DNA from: Actinomycetota bacterium
Lineage (GTDB): Bacteria > Actinomycetota > Actinomycetes > Streptosporangiales > Streptosporangiaceae
Direction of reading: 5' to 3'
Assembly: GCA_003140115.1 (NCBI GenBank)
Contig: PLIQ01000200.1
Location: forward strand, 758-10,546
DNA length: 9,789 nucleotides
Positions 1 to 5,800 of the stretch are shown here, piece after piece. The notes under the pieces are model-generated. The model did not search any database and had not been told where the DNA came from. It saw only the letters and a list, made by a program, of their open reading frames with translations. The stretch's first letter is position 1; each line of letters opens with the position of its first letter. Made by a program: the position numbers and the translations under genes.

Positions 1-1392
1 GCCGCCGTGCTCGACGCCGAGGGACAGCCGCTGCAGGTGCCGAGCCCGGTCTACGTGGTGGGCGTGATGCCCTCTGCCCTGACCAACCCGGCCGCGACGG
101 CCGACCGCTTCGCCACCGCGACCGGGCTGGATTCCGGGCAGGTGCTCGGCCAGATCAGCGCGGCCCCGCCGAACCAGTTCCTCAAGCTCGCTTCGCTCGA
201 TCCCGCGACGTACTCGAGCCTGCGCCCCGAGCTCCGCGACGTGCCCGGCCTCGTGGTTCAGCGGCAACGAGCGCGGCTGTTTCAGGCCGAAGCCGGCGGA
301 CTGGTCGGTGCGGTGGGCAACGAAACCAGCCCGGTACTGCGCAATGAAGGCGCGTTCTACCTGCCCGGCACCACCGTCGGGCTGTCCGGCCTGGAAGAGA
401 AGTATCAGCGTCAGCTCCTCGGCATGCCGACGACCGAGGTCGTCGCGGTGACCTCGACCGGCCGCCAGGTGGGCGTGCTCGCGCGGTGGCCGGGTGTGGC
501 TGGCACTCCGGTGCGCACCACGATCAGCTCGAAGGTGCAGGGCGCAGCGCTGGCCGCGCTGGGCGGAGTATCCAGCTCAGGGGAGATCGTCGCTGTCCAA
601 GCGTCCACCGGAGAGGTGCTTGCGGTGGCCCAGCGCCACGCGTCCGGCGCGCCCGCCGCGGACGCGCTCAACGCCAGGCTGACGCCGGGCACCGCGTTCA
701 CCATCGTGTCGGCCGCCGCGTTGCTGGGGACCGGGGTCAGGGCGGGGACCCAGATCTCCTGCGAGAACTCCTTCACCGTCGGCGGGCAGACCTTCACCAG
801 CGACGCGACCGGCGCGACCAAGTCCTTCAGCGACGACTTCGCCGATGGCTGCGGCACGGCCTTCGCGGGACTCTCCGAACGCCTCACGACCGGCCAGTTC
901 GACCAGGTGGTAAAGGGCTTCGGCATCGGATCCGACTGGTCCTCCCTGCCGGTTCCCGCCTTCTCCGGGTCGGTCCCGTCCGCGGCGGGCGTGGCCGCCC
1001 TGGCCGCCGAAACCATCGGCCAGGGCAACGTCCAGATGAGCCCGCTGTCCATGGCCATGGTCGCCGCCGCGGTGGACTCGGGCAGCTGGCATACCCCGCA
1101 GTTCGTCGAGGGTTCGCCAGACCCCTCGGGAACCGCCCTGAACCCCAGCGGCGTGTCCGAGCTGCACAGTCTCATGCGCAACGCGGTCCTCTCGGGTGAC
1201 GCGCGAGCGGCCAGCCAGCCGGGGACGCCGGTCTACGGCCAGGTCGGCCTGGTCCACACCGGATCGACCTGGACTAGCTGGTTCGTCGGCTTCCGCCGCG
1301 ACATCGCCTTCACCGTCATCGAGTCGGGCAAGACGTCGCAGCTTTCCGCCGCCGCGCTGGCCGGCGCGTTCCTGTCAGCCCTCGGCAACTGA
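1..1392 (+). CDS. Penicillin-binding-protein-like protein, transpeptidase motifs degenerate (5' end missing)
   Basis: The frame is open from base 1, so the N-terminus (probably a membrane anchor and NTF2-like domain) lies outside the window. Residues are numbered from the GTG at 7. Residues 10-170 resemble the dimerisation region of class B PBPs, including GLSGLEEKYQRQLLG. Residues 170-461 align with a transpeptidase domain: TTISSKVQGAALAAL, then VAVQASTGEVLAVAQ, then PGTAFTIVSAAALL, and near the end WFVGF. The fold is therefore recognisable, but the catalytic residues are not. The SxxK site reads T229-A-F-T232, the SxN site reads G281-C-G283, and the KTG site reads Q412-V-G414 (an HTG at 417-419 is the only other candidate). 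It is probably a cell-wall protein that no longer cross-links peptidoglycan or binds beta-lactams covalently, perhaps a scaffold or regulator. The reading frame is intact, so decay is not obvious. No partner gene is visible. Confidence 0.85.
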   Translation, partial: AAVLDAEGQPLQVPSPVYVVGVMPSALTNPAATADRFATATGLDSGQVLGQISAAPPNQFLKLASLDPATYSSLRPELRDVPGLVVQRQRARLFQAEAGGLVGAVGNETSPVLRNEGAFYLPGTTVGLSGLEEKYQRQLLGMPTTEVVAVTSTGRQVGVLARWPGVAGTPVRTTISSKVQGAALAALGGVSSSGEIVAVQASTGEVLAVAQRHASGAPAADALNARLTPGTAFTIVSAAALLGTGVRAGTQISCENSFTVGGQTFTSDATGATKSFSDDFADGCGTAFAGLSERLTTGQFDQVVKGFGIGSDWSSLPVPAFSGSVPSAAGVAALAAETIGQGNVQMSPLSMAMVAAAVDSGSWHTPQFVEGSPDPSGTALNPSGVSELHSLMRNAVLSGDARAASQPGTPVYGQVGLVHTGSTWTSWFVGFRRDIAFTVIESGKTSQLSAAALAGAFLSALGN

Positions 1393-1445
1393 CCTCCGCT
1401 TCGAGTCCAGCCCAACACCAGCCAGAGTCGCAGCACAAGCCCTCA

Positions 1446-1483
1446 CACGTGCACCCCGCCCGCACCACGTGCACCCCGCCCGC
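1446..1483. repeat. Tandem direct repeat, two copies, 20-base period
   Basis: CACGTGCACCCCGCCCGC occurs at 1446-1463 and again, identical, at 1466-1483. The two copies are separated by two bases. It lies about 55 bases after the stop codon of the PBP-like gene. Function unknown; two copies are too few to suggest an array. Confidence 0.85.
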
Positions 1484-1524
1484 GCCACCCGCCGGGCCCG
1501 CACGCTCCGGCGCCAACCGGTCCG

Positions 1525-1574
1525 ATGCTCCATCGTGCCGGTTATGACCGGCTCTATGCTCCATCGTGCCGGTT
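1525..1574. repeat. Tandem direct repeat, two copies, 31-base period
   Basis: ATGCTCCATCGTGCCGGTT occurs at 1525-1543 and again, identical, at 1556-1574. Each copy is preceded by ACCGG and ends in CCGGT, so each can form a short hairpin, and the junction CCGGT-TATG-ACCGG (1539-1552) can form another. This suggests duplication of a structured unit in the 3' flank of the PBP-like gene. Confidence 0.85.
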
Positions 1575-1592
1575 CGCCCTGACCGACAGGAG

Positions 1593-1620
1593 CCGGGCCG
1601 ACAGCGGCCGGTCACTTTGC
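1593..1620 (+). terminator. Possible terminator hairpin after the PBP-like gene and repeats
   Basis: GGCCG (1596-1600), loop ACAG and CGGCC (1605-1609) form a tight GC hairpin that can extend outward with a bulge (CCG at 1593-1595 facing CGG). It is followed within a few bases by CACTTT. There is no long T tract, which is common for actinobacterial terminators. It lies 200 bases from the gene's stop, so the assignment is tentative. Confidence 0.4.
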
Positions 1621-1898
1621 GTTATGAAAATGTGACCAAAAGTTGCGAAGAGTAAGCAACCGTGCCAGTGCTCACGAGCGTCCTCACGTGTGACTGGGAT
1701 TCGCTCGGGGGTTGCGGCCCAGTCAACGTTAAGGTCCGGGCCTCATCTCGGGGGAGACCCGGCCATCAGACCGGCTCCGACCCTGCCGGTCGGCCCCTGC
1801 GGGCGCGTTTCGGCCACCGCCAGCGCTCGCAGGGGCCATTTCTCTTGAGCGCCCCACTCCTGCCCCAGACCGGCGCGCCACCCCCGGCCAGCCGCGCC

Positions 1899-1929
1899 AC
1901 GCCGGCCGGGAATTCCGGTTGGCTGGCGT
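1899..1929. repeat. Imperfect inverted repeat upstream of the tmRNA promoter
   Basis: ACGCC (1899-1903) pairs with GGCGT (1925-1929), and inside them a GCC/GGC pairing surrounds a GGAATTCC palindrome. It ends a few bases before the proposed -35 box of tmRNA. It could be a terminator insulating ssrA from upstream transcription or a protein binding site; the sequence does not decide. Confidence 0.4.
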
Positions 1930-1932
1930 GAG

Positions 1933-1962
1933 TTGTAGGTAGACGGTCCAGTACGGCAGAAT
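1933..1962 (+). promoter_or_regulatory. Probable tmRNA promoter
   Basis: TTGTAG (1933-1938) and CAGAAT (1957-1962), 18 bases apart, are a fair match to a housekeeping promoter. Transcription would start near 1969, giving a leader of about 20 bases before the mature 5' end at 1991, as expected for a precursor trimmed by RNase P. The TAAATA at 1984-1989 is too close to the mature end to serve. Confidence 0.4.
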
Positions 1963-1990
1963 GTATCGCGCTGGCCGCACAACTAAATAG

Positions 1991-2358
1991 GGGGGTGAAC
2001 GGTTTCGACTTTGGTGGTTGAACCAGGGGAAGCGGGCCGAGGGTTGCAGTTATGACCTCGTAAATCCTGTGACTGCAAACCAATAAGTGCCAACACATCG
2101 CGCACTGACCTCGCTCTCGCCGCTTAAGACGAGTTAGAGGTCTGTCAGCCCGGGGATGCCTTCGACCCGGTGCCTGGCATCAGCTAGGAGGATTACTACC
2201 TGACCCGGTCGCGGGGCCAGGCGGGACATCAAACAGCGGCTGAGCCTGTCGGCGCCTTGCTTGCGTGATCGCCGGGGCTGAGAAAAGCACAGCAAGCTGC
2301 GCCCGGAGAAGCCCTGGTGATGCACCGAAGGACGCGGGTTCGATTCCCGCCACCTCCA
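1991..2358 (+). ncRNA. ssrA: Transfer-messenger RNA (tmRNA)
   Basis: tmRNA rescues ribosomes stalled on mRNAs without a stop codon and tags the unfinished protein for proteolysis. The 5' end carries the hallmark GGTTTCGAC of the tRNA-like domain, and the 3' end has a T arm, GCGGG-TTCGATT-CCCGC. The acceptor stem GGGGGTG (1991-1997) pairs with CACCTCC (2351-2357), including a G-U wobble at the third pair. That wobble is the identity element for alanyl-tRNA synthetase. A2358 is the discriminator base; the following bases are AG, so CCA is not encoded and must be added. The tag frame ends in ALAA, as in other actinobacteria. smpB is not adjacent. A strong terminator follows directly. The 3' half is overlapped by an antisense MFS gene. 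Ends are placed by acceptor-stem pairing and should be good to a few bases. Confidence 0.97.
2089..2127 (+). other. tmRNA tag-peptide frame ANTSRTDLALAA
   Basis: Starting at a GCC resume codon (2089) and ending at TAA (2125-2127), the frame encodes ANTSRTDLALAA. The ANT start resembles the Streptomyces tag and the LAA end is the Clp-protease degron; both comparisons are from memory. An earlier GCA (2075) is excluded because its frame stops after three codons. Confidence 0.9.
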
Positions 2359-3729
2359 AGAGTGCTCGAGGTCCAGCCTTGAGCATTGTTGGAGGTGTCC
2401 GAGGCCCCCGATGACAAGTAACGAGCTTTCGTGTCCGGCCTGCGACGGCCGCTCAGGCGGATGCTCGGGTGGATGCTCCAGCATCCGCTGCTGACGGAAG
2501 CCCGGCAGCAGCCGGGCCAGCACCAGCGCGCCCGCGATACACGCCAGGCCGCCAGACACCACCGATACCGTGTTGCCGAAGGCGGTCGCGACCGCCCCGG
2601 ACTCCACGTCCCCGATCCGGGGGCCGCCGGTCACCACCGCGGTCTGCAGCCCGGACAGCCGGCCCCGCAGGGCGTCCGGCACGGCCTGCTGGATGATCGT
2701 GTTGCGGAACACCGCCGAGATCACGTCGGCCCATCCGGCCACCGCCAGCAGCGCCAGTGCGCCGGGCAGCCAGGACACCAGCCCGAAGCAGGTGATGGCG
2801 ACGCCCCAGATCAGGACCGCGACGATGACGGCCAGCCCCTGACGACGGACCCGGCTCACCCAGCCAGTGGTGAGCGCGCCGACCAGCGCGCCCGCGCCGG
2901 GAGCGGCGTACAAGAATCCGAGGGTCGACGCTCCGCCGCCGAACAAGGTCGTCGCGAGCGCCGGGAACAGCGCGCGCGGCATCCCGAACACCATGGCGTT
3001 GATGTCGATCAGGTACGCGCCCTGGATGGCCTGGCGACCCCGCACGAATCTGAGGCCCTCGACGATGGAGCGCAGACCGGGCCGGTGGTCCGCCGCTCCG
3101 GCGGGAGGCTGCGGGGAAAGCAGGAAGGCCGCCAGCAACGCCGCGCCGAAGCTGGCCACGTCCATCCAGTAAACAAACCTGACCCCGGCCCCGGCCAGCA
3201 GCAGCCCGGCCACGGCCGGGCCCACCACCAGACCGAACTGGAACAGGGACTGGAAGATCGCGTTCGCGGCCGACATCTCGGACCGCTGGACTAGGTTCGG
3301 GATGATCGCCCCGCGCCCGGAGCTGTCCAGCCCGGCGAACCCGGCCGTCAGGGCCGGGAGGACGAACAGCGGCCACAGCGCGGTACCCAGGTCGGCGTTG
3401 ACCGCCAGGCCCGCGCTGCAGCAGGCCATCAGCACCTGCGCGAGCATCAGCAGGCGGCGGCGGTCCATGGCGTCGACTACTGATCCGCCCAAGAGCGCTC
3501 CGCCGATCAGCGGGAAGAGCTGGGCCAGCGACACCAGGCCTACGTCGAGGGACGAGTGGGTCAGCTGGTACACCTGGTACGGCACCGCCACCGTAGTCAG
3601 CTGGGTGCCGAGCACGGACACGAGCTCGCCGAGGACCAGCAGGCGCAGATCGCGTGACCGCCGCAGCGGGCTCAGGTCGATGAGCACACGCCGCACCGCC
3701 CGAGCCCGCCGCTCGGCGCTTTTCTCCAA
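2134..3729 (-). CDS. MFS transporter, EntS-like exporter family, with a C-terminal tail antisense to tmRNA
   Basis: A proton-driven exporter of the MFS_3 (EntS/multidrug) type; substrate unknown. About 12 hydrophobic segments are visible, beginning at LLVLGELVSVLGTQLTTVAVPYQ. The motif A loop is GGSVVDAMDRRR, with the key aspartate at residue 86 and arginines at 90-92 when counted from the chosen start. That start is a TTG at 3729, preceded eight bases upstream by GGAGG; an in-frame ATG at 3786 would add 19 residues with no better site. The transporter core ends near base 2490 (LARLLPGFRQQ). The remaining roughly 115 residues look unlike any transporter: a HPPEHPPERP repeat, then a stretch produced by reading the tmRNA terminator and 3' half backwards. 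The stop at 2134 lies seven bases past the tag stop codon of tmRNA. The original stop may have been lost, or the gene may have been joined to this site. Start uncertain; family firm. Confidence 0.85.
   Translation of the reverse strand: MEKSAERRARAVRRVLIDLSPLRRSRDLRLLVLGELVSVLGTQLTTVAVPYQVYQLTHSSLDVGLVSLAQLFPLIGGALLGGSVVDAMDRRRLLMLAQVLMACCSAGLAVNADLGTALWPLFVLPALTAGFAGLDSSGRGAIIPNLVQRSEMSAANAIFQSLFQFGLVVGPAVAGLLLAGAGVRFVYWMDVASFGAALLAAFLLSPQPPAGAADHRPGLRSIVEGLRFVRGRQAIQGAYLIDINAMVFGMPRALFPALATTLFGGGASTLGFLYAAPGAGALVGALTTGWVSRVRRQGLAVIVAVLIWGVAITCFGLVSWLPGALALLAVAGWADVISAVFRNTIIQQAVPDALRGRLSGLQTAVVTGGPRIGDVESGAVATAFGNTVSVVSGGLACIAGALVLARLLPGFRQQRMLEHPPEHPPERPSQAGHESSLLVIGGLGHLQQCSRLDLEHSWRWRESNPRPSVHHQGFSGRSLLCFSQPRRSRKQGADRLSRCLMSRLAPRPGQVVILLADARHRVEGIPGLTDL
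2361..2390 (+). terminator. tmRNA terminator
   Basis: TGCTCGAGG (2363-2371) pairs with CCTTGAGCA (2377-2385) over nine pairs with one G-U wobble, around the loop TCCAG. AG at 2361-2362 can extend the stem. TTGTT follows. It begins three bases after the mature tmRNA end, so it is a convincing intrinsic terminator. It also lies inside the antisense MFS reading frame. Confidence 0.8.
2458..2487. repeat. Short direct and inverted repeat coding HPPEHPPE
   Basis: GGATGCTC occurs at 2459-2466 and 2471-2478, and CGGATGCT (2458-2465) is matched by its inverse AGCATCCG (2480-2487). On the minus strand this encodes the repeated HPPE just after the last membrane segment of the MFS protein. GGATGC-TCCA-GCATCC can also form a compact hairpin, possibly the original end of the gene. 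Confidence 0.7.
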
Positions 3730-3918
3730 CTTCGCTTCCTCCCGTACCGCCCCGGAGCTCAAACCAGGCCGGCGGGCCCGCCCCACGGCTCAGACCAGGC
3801 TCCCGGGGCGCCGGCCCGCGCTCAGCAGATTTGATCACGCGCCGCGCCGGCGTAATCGCTCAACGGCCGGCGAAAAGCCTGCTGCGCGCCCCCGGACGGC
3901 AGCGAGCATGACCGATCA

Positions 3919-3948
3919 TTACCATTCTGCTTCCGAACACGGGATAAT
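3919..3948 (+). promoter_or_regulatory. Probable promoter for the DUF3117 gene
   Basis: TTACCA (3919-3924) and GATAAT (3943-3948) are 18 bases apart, a good housekeeping-type match in otherwise GC-rich DNA. Transcription would begin near 3956, leaving a leader of about 125 bases. The rest of the intergenic stretch 3730-4079 shows no gene; I found no convincing promoter for the divergent MFS gene. Confidence 0.45.
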
Positions 3949-3961
3949 AGGGCGACAGATA

Positions 3962-3986
3962 GGAACGGTTGTGACTGGCCGGTTCC
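3962..3986 (+). repeat. Inverted repeat in the leader of the DUF3117 gene
   Basis: GGAACGG (3962-3968) can pair with CCGGTTCC (3979-3986) with one bulged base. It would fold at the very start of the proposed leader RNA. It may stabilise the transcript or bind a regulator; no known riboswitch is recognised. Confidence 0.35.
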
Positions 3987-4079
3987 GCCGCGGGCACCCG
4001 GGATTGCAGCGCGCAGCGCCTGAGGGCGTGGTGCTCGCCGAGGTGCAGCGCATGGAGCCGGGAGGAAGGGGATGGGAGA

Positions 4080-4247
4080 ATGGCGGCGATGAAGCCGCGG
4101 ACGGGCGACGGTCCGCTCGAGGTCACCAAGGAGGGGCGCGGCATCGTGATGCGGGTCCCGCTTGAAGGCGGCGGGCGCCTGGTTGTCGAACTGACGGCGG
4201 ACGAGGCGGCTAAGCTTGGCGACGCCTTGAAGTCCGTGGTCGGGTGA
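4080..4247 (+). CDS. DUF3117 family small protein
   Basis: A 55-residue protein beginning MAAMKPRTGDGPLEV and ending LGDALKSVVG. It matches the highly conserved actinobacterial DUF3117 family (Rv1211-like in M. tuberculosis, from memory), whose biochemical role I do not know to be settled. It has no membrane segment or signal peptide and looks like a compact alpha/beta cytoplasmic protein. The ATG at 4080 gives the family's usual length and follows GGAGGAAGG (4061-4069) at ten bases. The ATG at 4089 has GGAG ten bases upstream and is the alternative. It converges on the methyltransferase gene with six bases between the stops. Confidence 0.93.
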   Translation: MAAMKPRTGDGPLEVTKEGRGIVMRVPLEGGGRLVVELTADEAAKLGDALKSVVG

Positions 4248-4263
4248 CCGGGCCTAGTCACCC
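4242..4263. terminator. Bidirectional hairpin between two convergent genes
   Basis: GGGTGAC (4242-4248) is the exact inverse of GTCACCC (4257-4263), with an eight-base loop. The left arm contains the TGA stop of the DUF3117 gene and the loop contains the stop of the methyltransferase gene. There is no T tract. As a palindrome it would fold in either transcript, so it probably ends both. Confidence 0.6.
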
Positions 4264-4871
4264 CTCTTGACCGCGGCGAGCAGGCCATTGCCCAGCGGCA
4301 CCAGCACCGGGACGAGCCGGTCATCCCCGCGTACCTGGTGAGCGAGGTCGGTGGTGCCGTCGAAGACCTCGGGGTCGTCCCGGAGCGTTGCCGTCGGCAG
4401 CGCGTTATTGAAGGCCACGACGCCGCCGGGCCGCAACAGCCGCAGCGCGGCGATCAGGTAATCCGGATAGTCTCGCACATCGGCGTCACAAAAGACCATG
4501 TCGTAGGTGCCATCGGAGAGCCGGGGAAGCACGTCCAGCGCCCGGCCCAGGATTAGGCGGCATTGGTTTTGCGCGAAGCCGGCCTGGGTGAACGCTTTCC
4601 GCGCCATTCGCTGGTATTCCGGCTCGATATCAACGCTGGTGAGCGTGGAGCCGGGGCGCATTCCGCGCAGCAGCCAGATGCCGGAACTGCCGCAGCCGGT
4701 ACCGATCTCGACCGCGGTCCTGGCCCCGACCGAGCAGGCCATGAAGCGTAGCGTCGCGCCTACCGCCGGTTGCACCGGCTCGGTGCCGCCCAGGTCGGCC
4801 GCATACGCCCGGGCGGCCAGCAGTGGCTCGTCTTCGGGTATGTATTCAGCGGCATAGGCAAGTGGCGTCAT
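4254..4871 (-). CDS. Class I SAM-dependent methyltransferase (Rv1220c-like O-methyltransferase family)
   Basis: A 205-residue cytoplasmic enzyme of the O-methyltransferase family 3 fold. The SAM-binding motif is VEIGTGCGSSG (54-64), the ribose-binding acidic residue is D81 in SVDIEPEY, and the motif FCDADVRDYPDYL lies at 127-139. Catechol-type members need a lysine after DAD and a DN pair for metal. Here these are V and NN (FNNAL, 154-158), so metal-dependent catechol chemistry is doubtful and the substrate is unknown. M. tuberculosis Rv1220c, also divergent from sigE, shows similar losses as I recall it, so this is probably a family trait. The ATG at 4871 has no ribosome binding site but has a TAGGCT box seven bases before it, suggesting a leaderless message. 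Confidence 0.9.
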   Translation of the reverse strand: MTPLAYAAEYIPEDEPLLAARAYAADLGGTEPVQPAVGATLRFMACSVGARTAVEIGTGCGSSGIWLLRGMRPGSTLTSVDIEPEYQRMARKAFTQAGFAQNQCRLILGRALDVLPRLSDGTYDMVFCDADVRDYPDYLIAALRLLRPGGVVAFNNALPTATLRDDPEVFDGTTDLAHQVRGDDRLVPVLVPLGNGLLAAVKRGD

Positions 4872-4878
4872 CCGCAGC

Positions 4879-4884
4879 AGCCTA
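4879..4884 (-). promoter_or_regulatory. Possible -10 box for a leaderless methyltransferase mRNA
   Basis: Read on the minus strand, TAGGCT (TANNNT type) ends seven bases before the ATG at 4871, the distance at which transcription would start on the start codon itself. No good -35 box is seen. Confidence 0.4.
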
Positions 4885-4903
4885 GCGCCAGATGCGCAGG
4901 TCC

Positions 4904-4930
4904 GGGAACTCTCCCGGGTCCCGGGCCGTT
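4904..4930 (+). promoter_or_regulatory. ECF-type (SigE-like) promoter upstream of sigE
   Basis: GGGAAC (4904-4909) and CGTT (4927-4930) are separated by 17 bases. This matches the mycobacterial SigE/SigH pattern of a GGAAC -35 box and a CGTT -10 box. It faces sigE, starts about 120 bases before its ATG, and implies that SigE activates its own operon. It overlaps the region just upstream of the divergent methyltransferase. Confidence 0.65.
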
Positions 4931-5023
4931 ACCTAGGCGATATCGGCCGTCCTCTGCGGTCCTCATGGCCGCGCCGTCGGCCTCTCGGTCCCCAACTGGC
5001 GCAACGGAAGAATCCAGGGCACG

Positions 5024-5800
5024 ATGGTAAGAGTCGTGGCAATCTGCGACCCGGAGGGCGGTTCGTTGGAGGAGGCCAGGGCTCTGGAACCCGCGCCGAC
5101 ACAGCCTGCTCAGCCCGAGTGGAACCTCCCGACGTGGGAGGACATCGTCCGGACGCATTCCGCTCGGGTCTACCGGCTCGCCTACCGGCTGACCGGCAAT
5201 CCGCACGATGCCGAGGATCTCACCCAGGAGGTCTTCGTCAGGGTCTTCCGGTCGCTGTCCAGTTACACCCCCGGGACGTTCGAGGGCTGGCTGCACCGCA
5301 TCACCACCAACCTGTTCCTGGACTGGGCCCGGCGCAAGCAGCGGATCAGGTTCGAGGGCCTGGCCGACGAAATGGCTCACCGGCTGCCCGGCTCCGAGCC
5401 CACGCCCGCGGAGGCCTTCGATGACAGTCACCTCGATGACGACGTCCAGGCGGCGCTGAAGGCCCTCCCGCCGGAGTACCGCGCCGCCGTGGTGCTCTGC
5501 GATATCGAAGGGTTCTCGTACGAAGAGATCGCCGCCACGCTGGGCGTCAAGCTGGGTACGGTGCGCAGCCGGATCCACCGCGGGCGAGCTCAGCTACGGG
5601 CCGCACTCGAGCACCGAAGGCCGGCCCCGGTCACGGCCACCGGAGCCGCCCACGGCAGGGCCACCGACGCTGGAGCCACTCACGGCAGGGCCACCGACAG
5701 CAAGGCAACCGAAGACAAAGGCACCGGAGCCCACGCCTGGGGCCAGGGACGCCGGCGTCAGAGCCTGGTACCCCGGCTGAAGCGGTCAGGTGGATCATGA
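5024..5800 (+). CDS. sigE: ECF RNA polymerase sigma factor SigE
   Basis: Directs RNA polymerase to envelope-stress promoters. The core is very close to M. tuberculosis SigE as I recall it. Region 2 (about 39-108) includes [21 protein letters not shown] and [21 protein letters not shown]. Region 4 (about 141-196) includes [23 protein letters not shown] and the helix-turn-helix [19 protein letters not shown]. Unusually, residues 197-258 form a low-complexity, basic tail with two HGRATD repeats, absent from the mycobacterial protein. The ATG at 5024 has only a weak ribosome binding site. A TTG at 5066 has GGAGG eight bases upstream and may be the main or a second start, removing 14 residues. The gene overlaps the anti-sigma gene by ATGA, so the two are translationally coupled. 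Confidence 0.95.
   Translation: MVRVVAICDPEGGSLEEARALEPAPTQPAQPEWNLPTWEDIVRTHSARVYRLAYRLTGNPHDAEDLTQEVFVRVFRSLSSYTPGTFEGWLHRITTNLFLDWARRKQRIRFEGLADEMAHRLPGSEPTPAEAFDDSHLDDDVQAALKALPPEYRAAVVLCDIEGFSYEEIAATLGVKLGTVRSRIHRGRAQLRAALEHRRPAPVTATGAAHGRATDAGATHGRATDSKATEDKGTGAHAWGQGRRRQSLVPRLKRSGGS
5642..5701 (+). repeat. 30-base tandem duplication inside the sigE 3' end
   Basis: CACGGCAGGGCCACCGAC occurs at 5651-5668 and 5681-5698 within a 30-base unit that also repeats GGAGCC (5642 and 5672). It encodes the two HGRATD copies of the SigE tail. Further partial echoes (GGCCACCGGAGCC, GGCACCGGAGCC) flank it, so the tail probably grew by slippage or unequal exchange. Confidence 0.85.

Larger units (their letters stand above)
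1393..1990. other. About 600 bases without a supported gene
   Basis: This stretch separates the PBP-like gene from tmRNA. It holds two short tandem repeats, a GC-rich hairpin, an inverted repeat and the probable tmRNA promoter, each listed separately. Bases 1612-1660 are locally AT-richer and contain a small hairpin, GTTGC (1642-1646) with GCAAC about nine bases later. The open frames here show no codon bias, ribosome binding site or protein family that I recognise. I looked for a c-di-AMP (ydaO-type) riboswitch, common near actinobacterial cell-wall genes, and did not find its signature. Confidence 0.6.

Noticed and set aside
411..1257. Long open frames opposite and alongside the PBP-like gene
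   Set aside because: They are by-products of high GC content; their translations are rich in Arg, Ala and Gly without any recognisable family, while the plus-strand frame shows clear PBP similarity.
1255..1263. HTG in the PBP-like protein as a working KTG motif
   Set aside because: The better alignment places GQVG at the GKTG position, since the spacing to WFVGF then fits; in either case the serine and lysine of the first motif are missing.
1446..1574. CRISPR-like array
   Set aside because: Only two copies of each of two unrelated repeats, with spacers of 2 and 12 bases and no cas genes.
1670..1700. Crp-type operator around TCACGTGTGA
   Set aside because: The half-sites are in the opposite orientation and spacing to the GTGA-N6-TCAC pattern, and no target gene follows.
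1662..1931. An 89-codon frame between the PBP-like gene and tmRNA
   Set aside because: No ribosome binding site before its GTG, no family resemblance, and it spans the inverted repeat just before the tmRNA promoter.
2220..2360. A protein-like WRWRESNPRPS sequence at the end of the MFS frame
   Set aside because: This is the well-known false peptide obtained by translating the T arm and acceptor stem of a tRNA-like gene backwards; here it is the tmRNA 3' end and is not a domain.
2431..3294. A 287-codon plus-strand frame inside the MFS gene
   Set aside because: Its low-complexity Arg/Gln/His-rich translation is a typical shadow of a high-GC membrane protein gene.
3962..3984. Second ECF-type promoter GGAAC-N15-GTT before the DUF3117 gene
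   Set aside because: The spacing is about three bases shorter than in the sigE promoter and the site is better explained as an inverted repeat in the leader.
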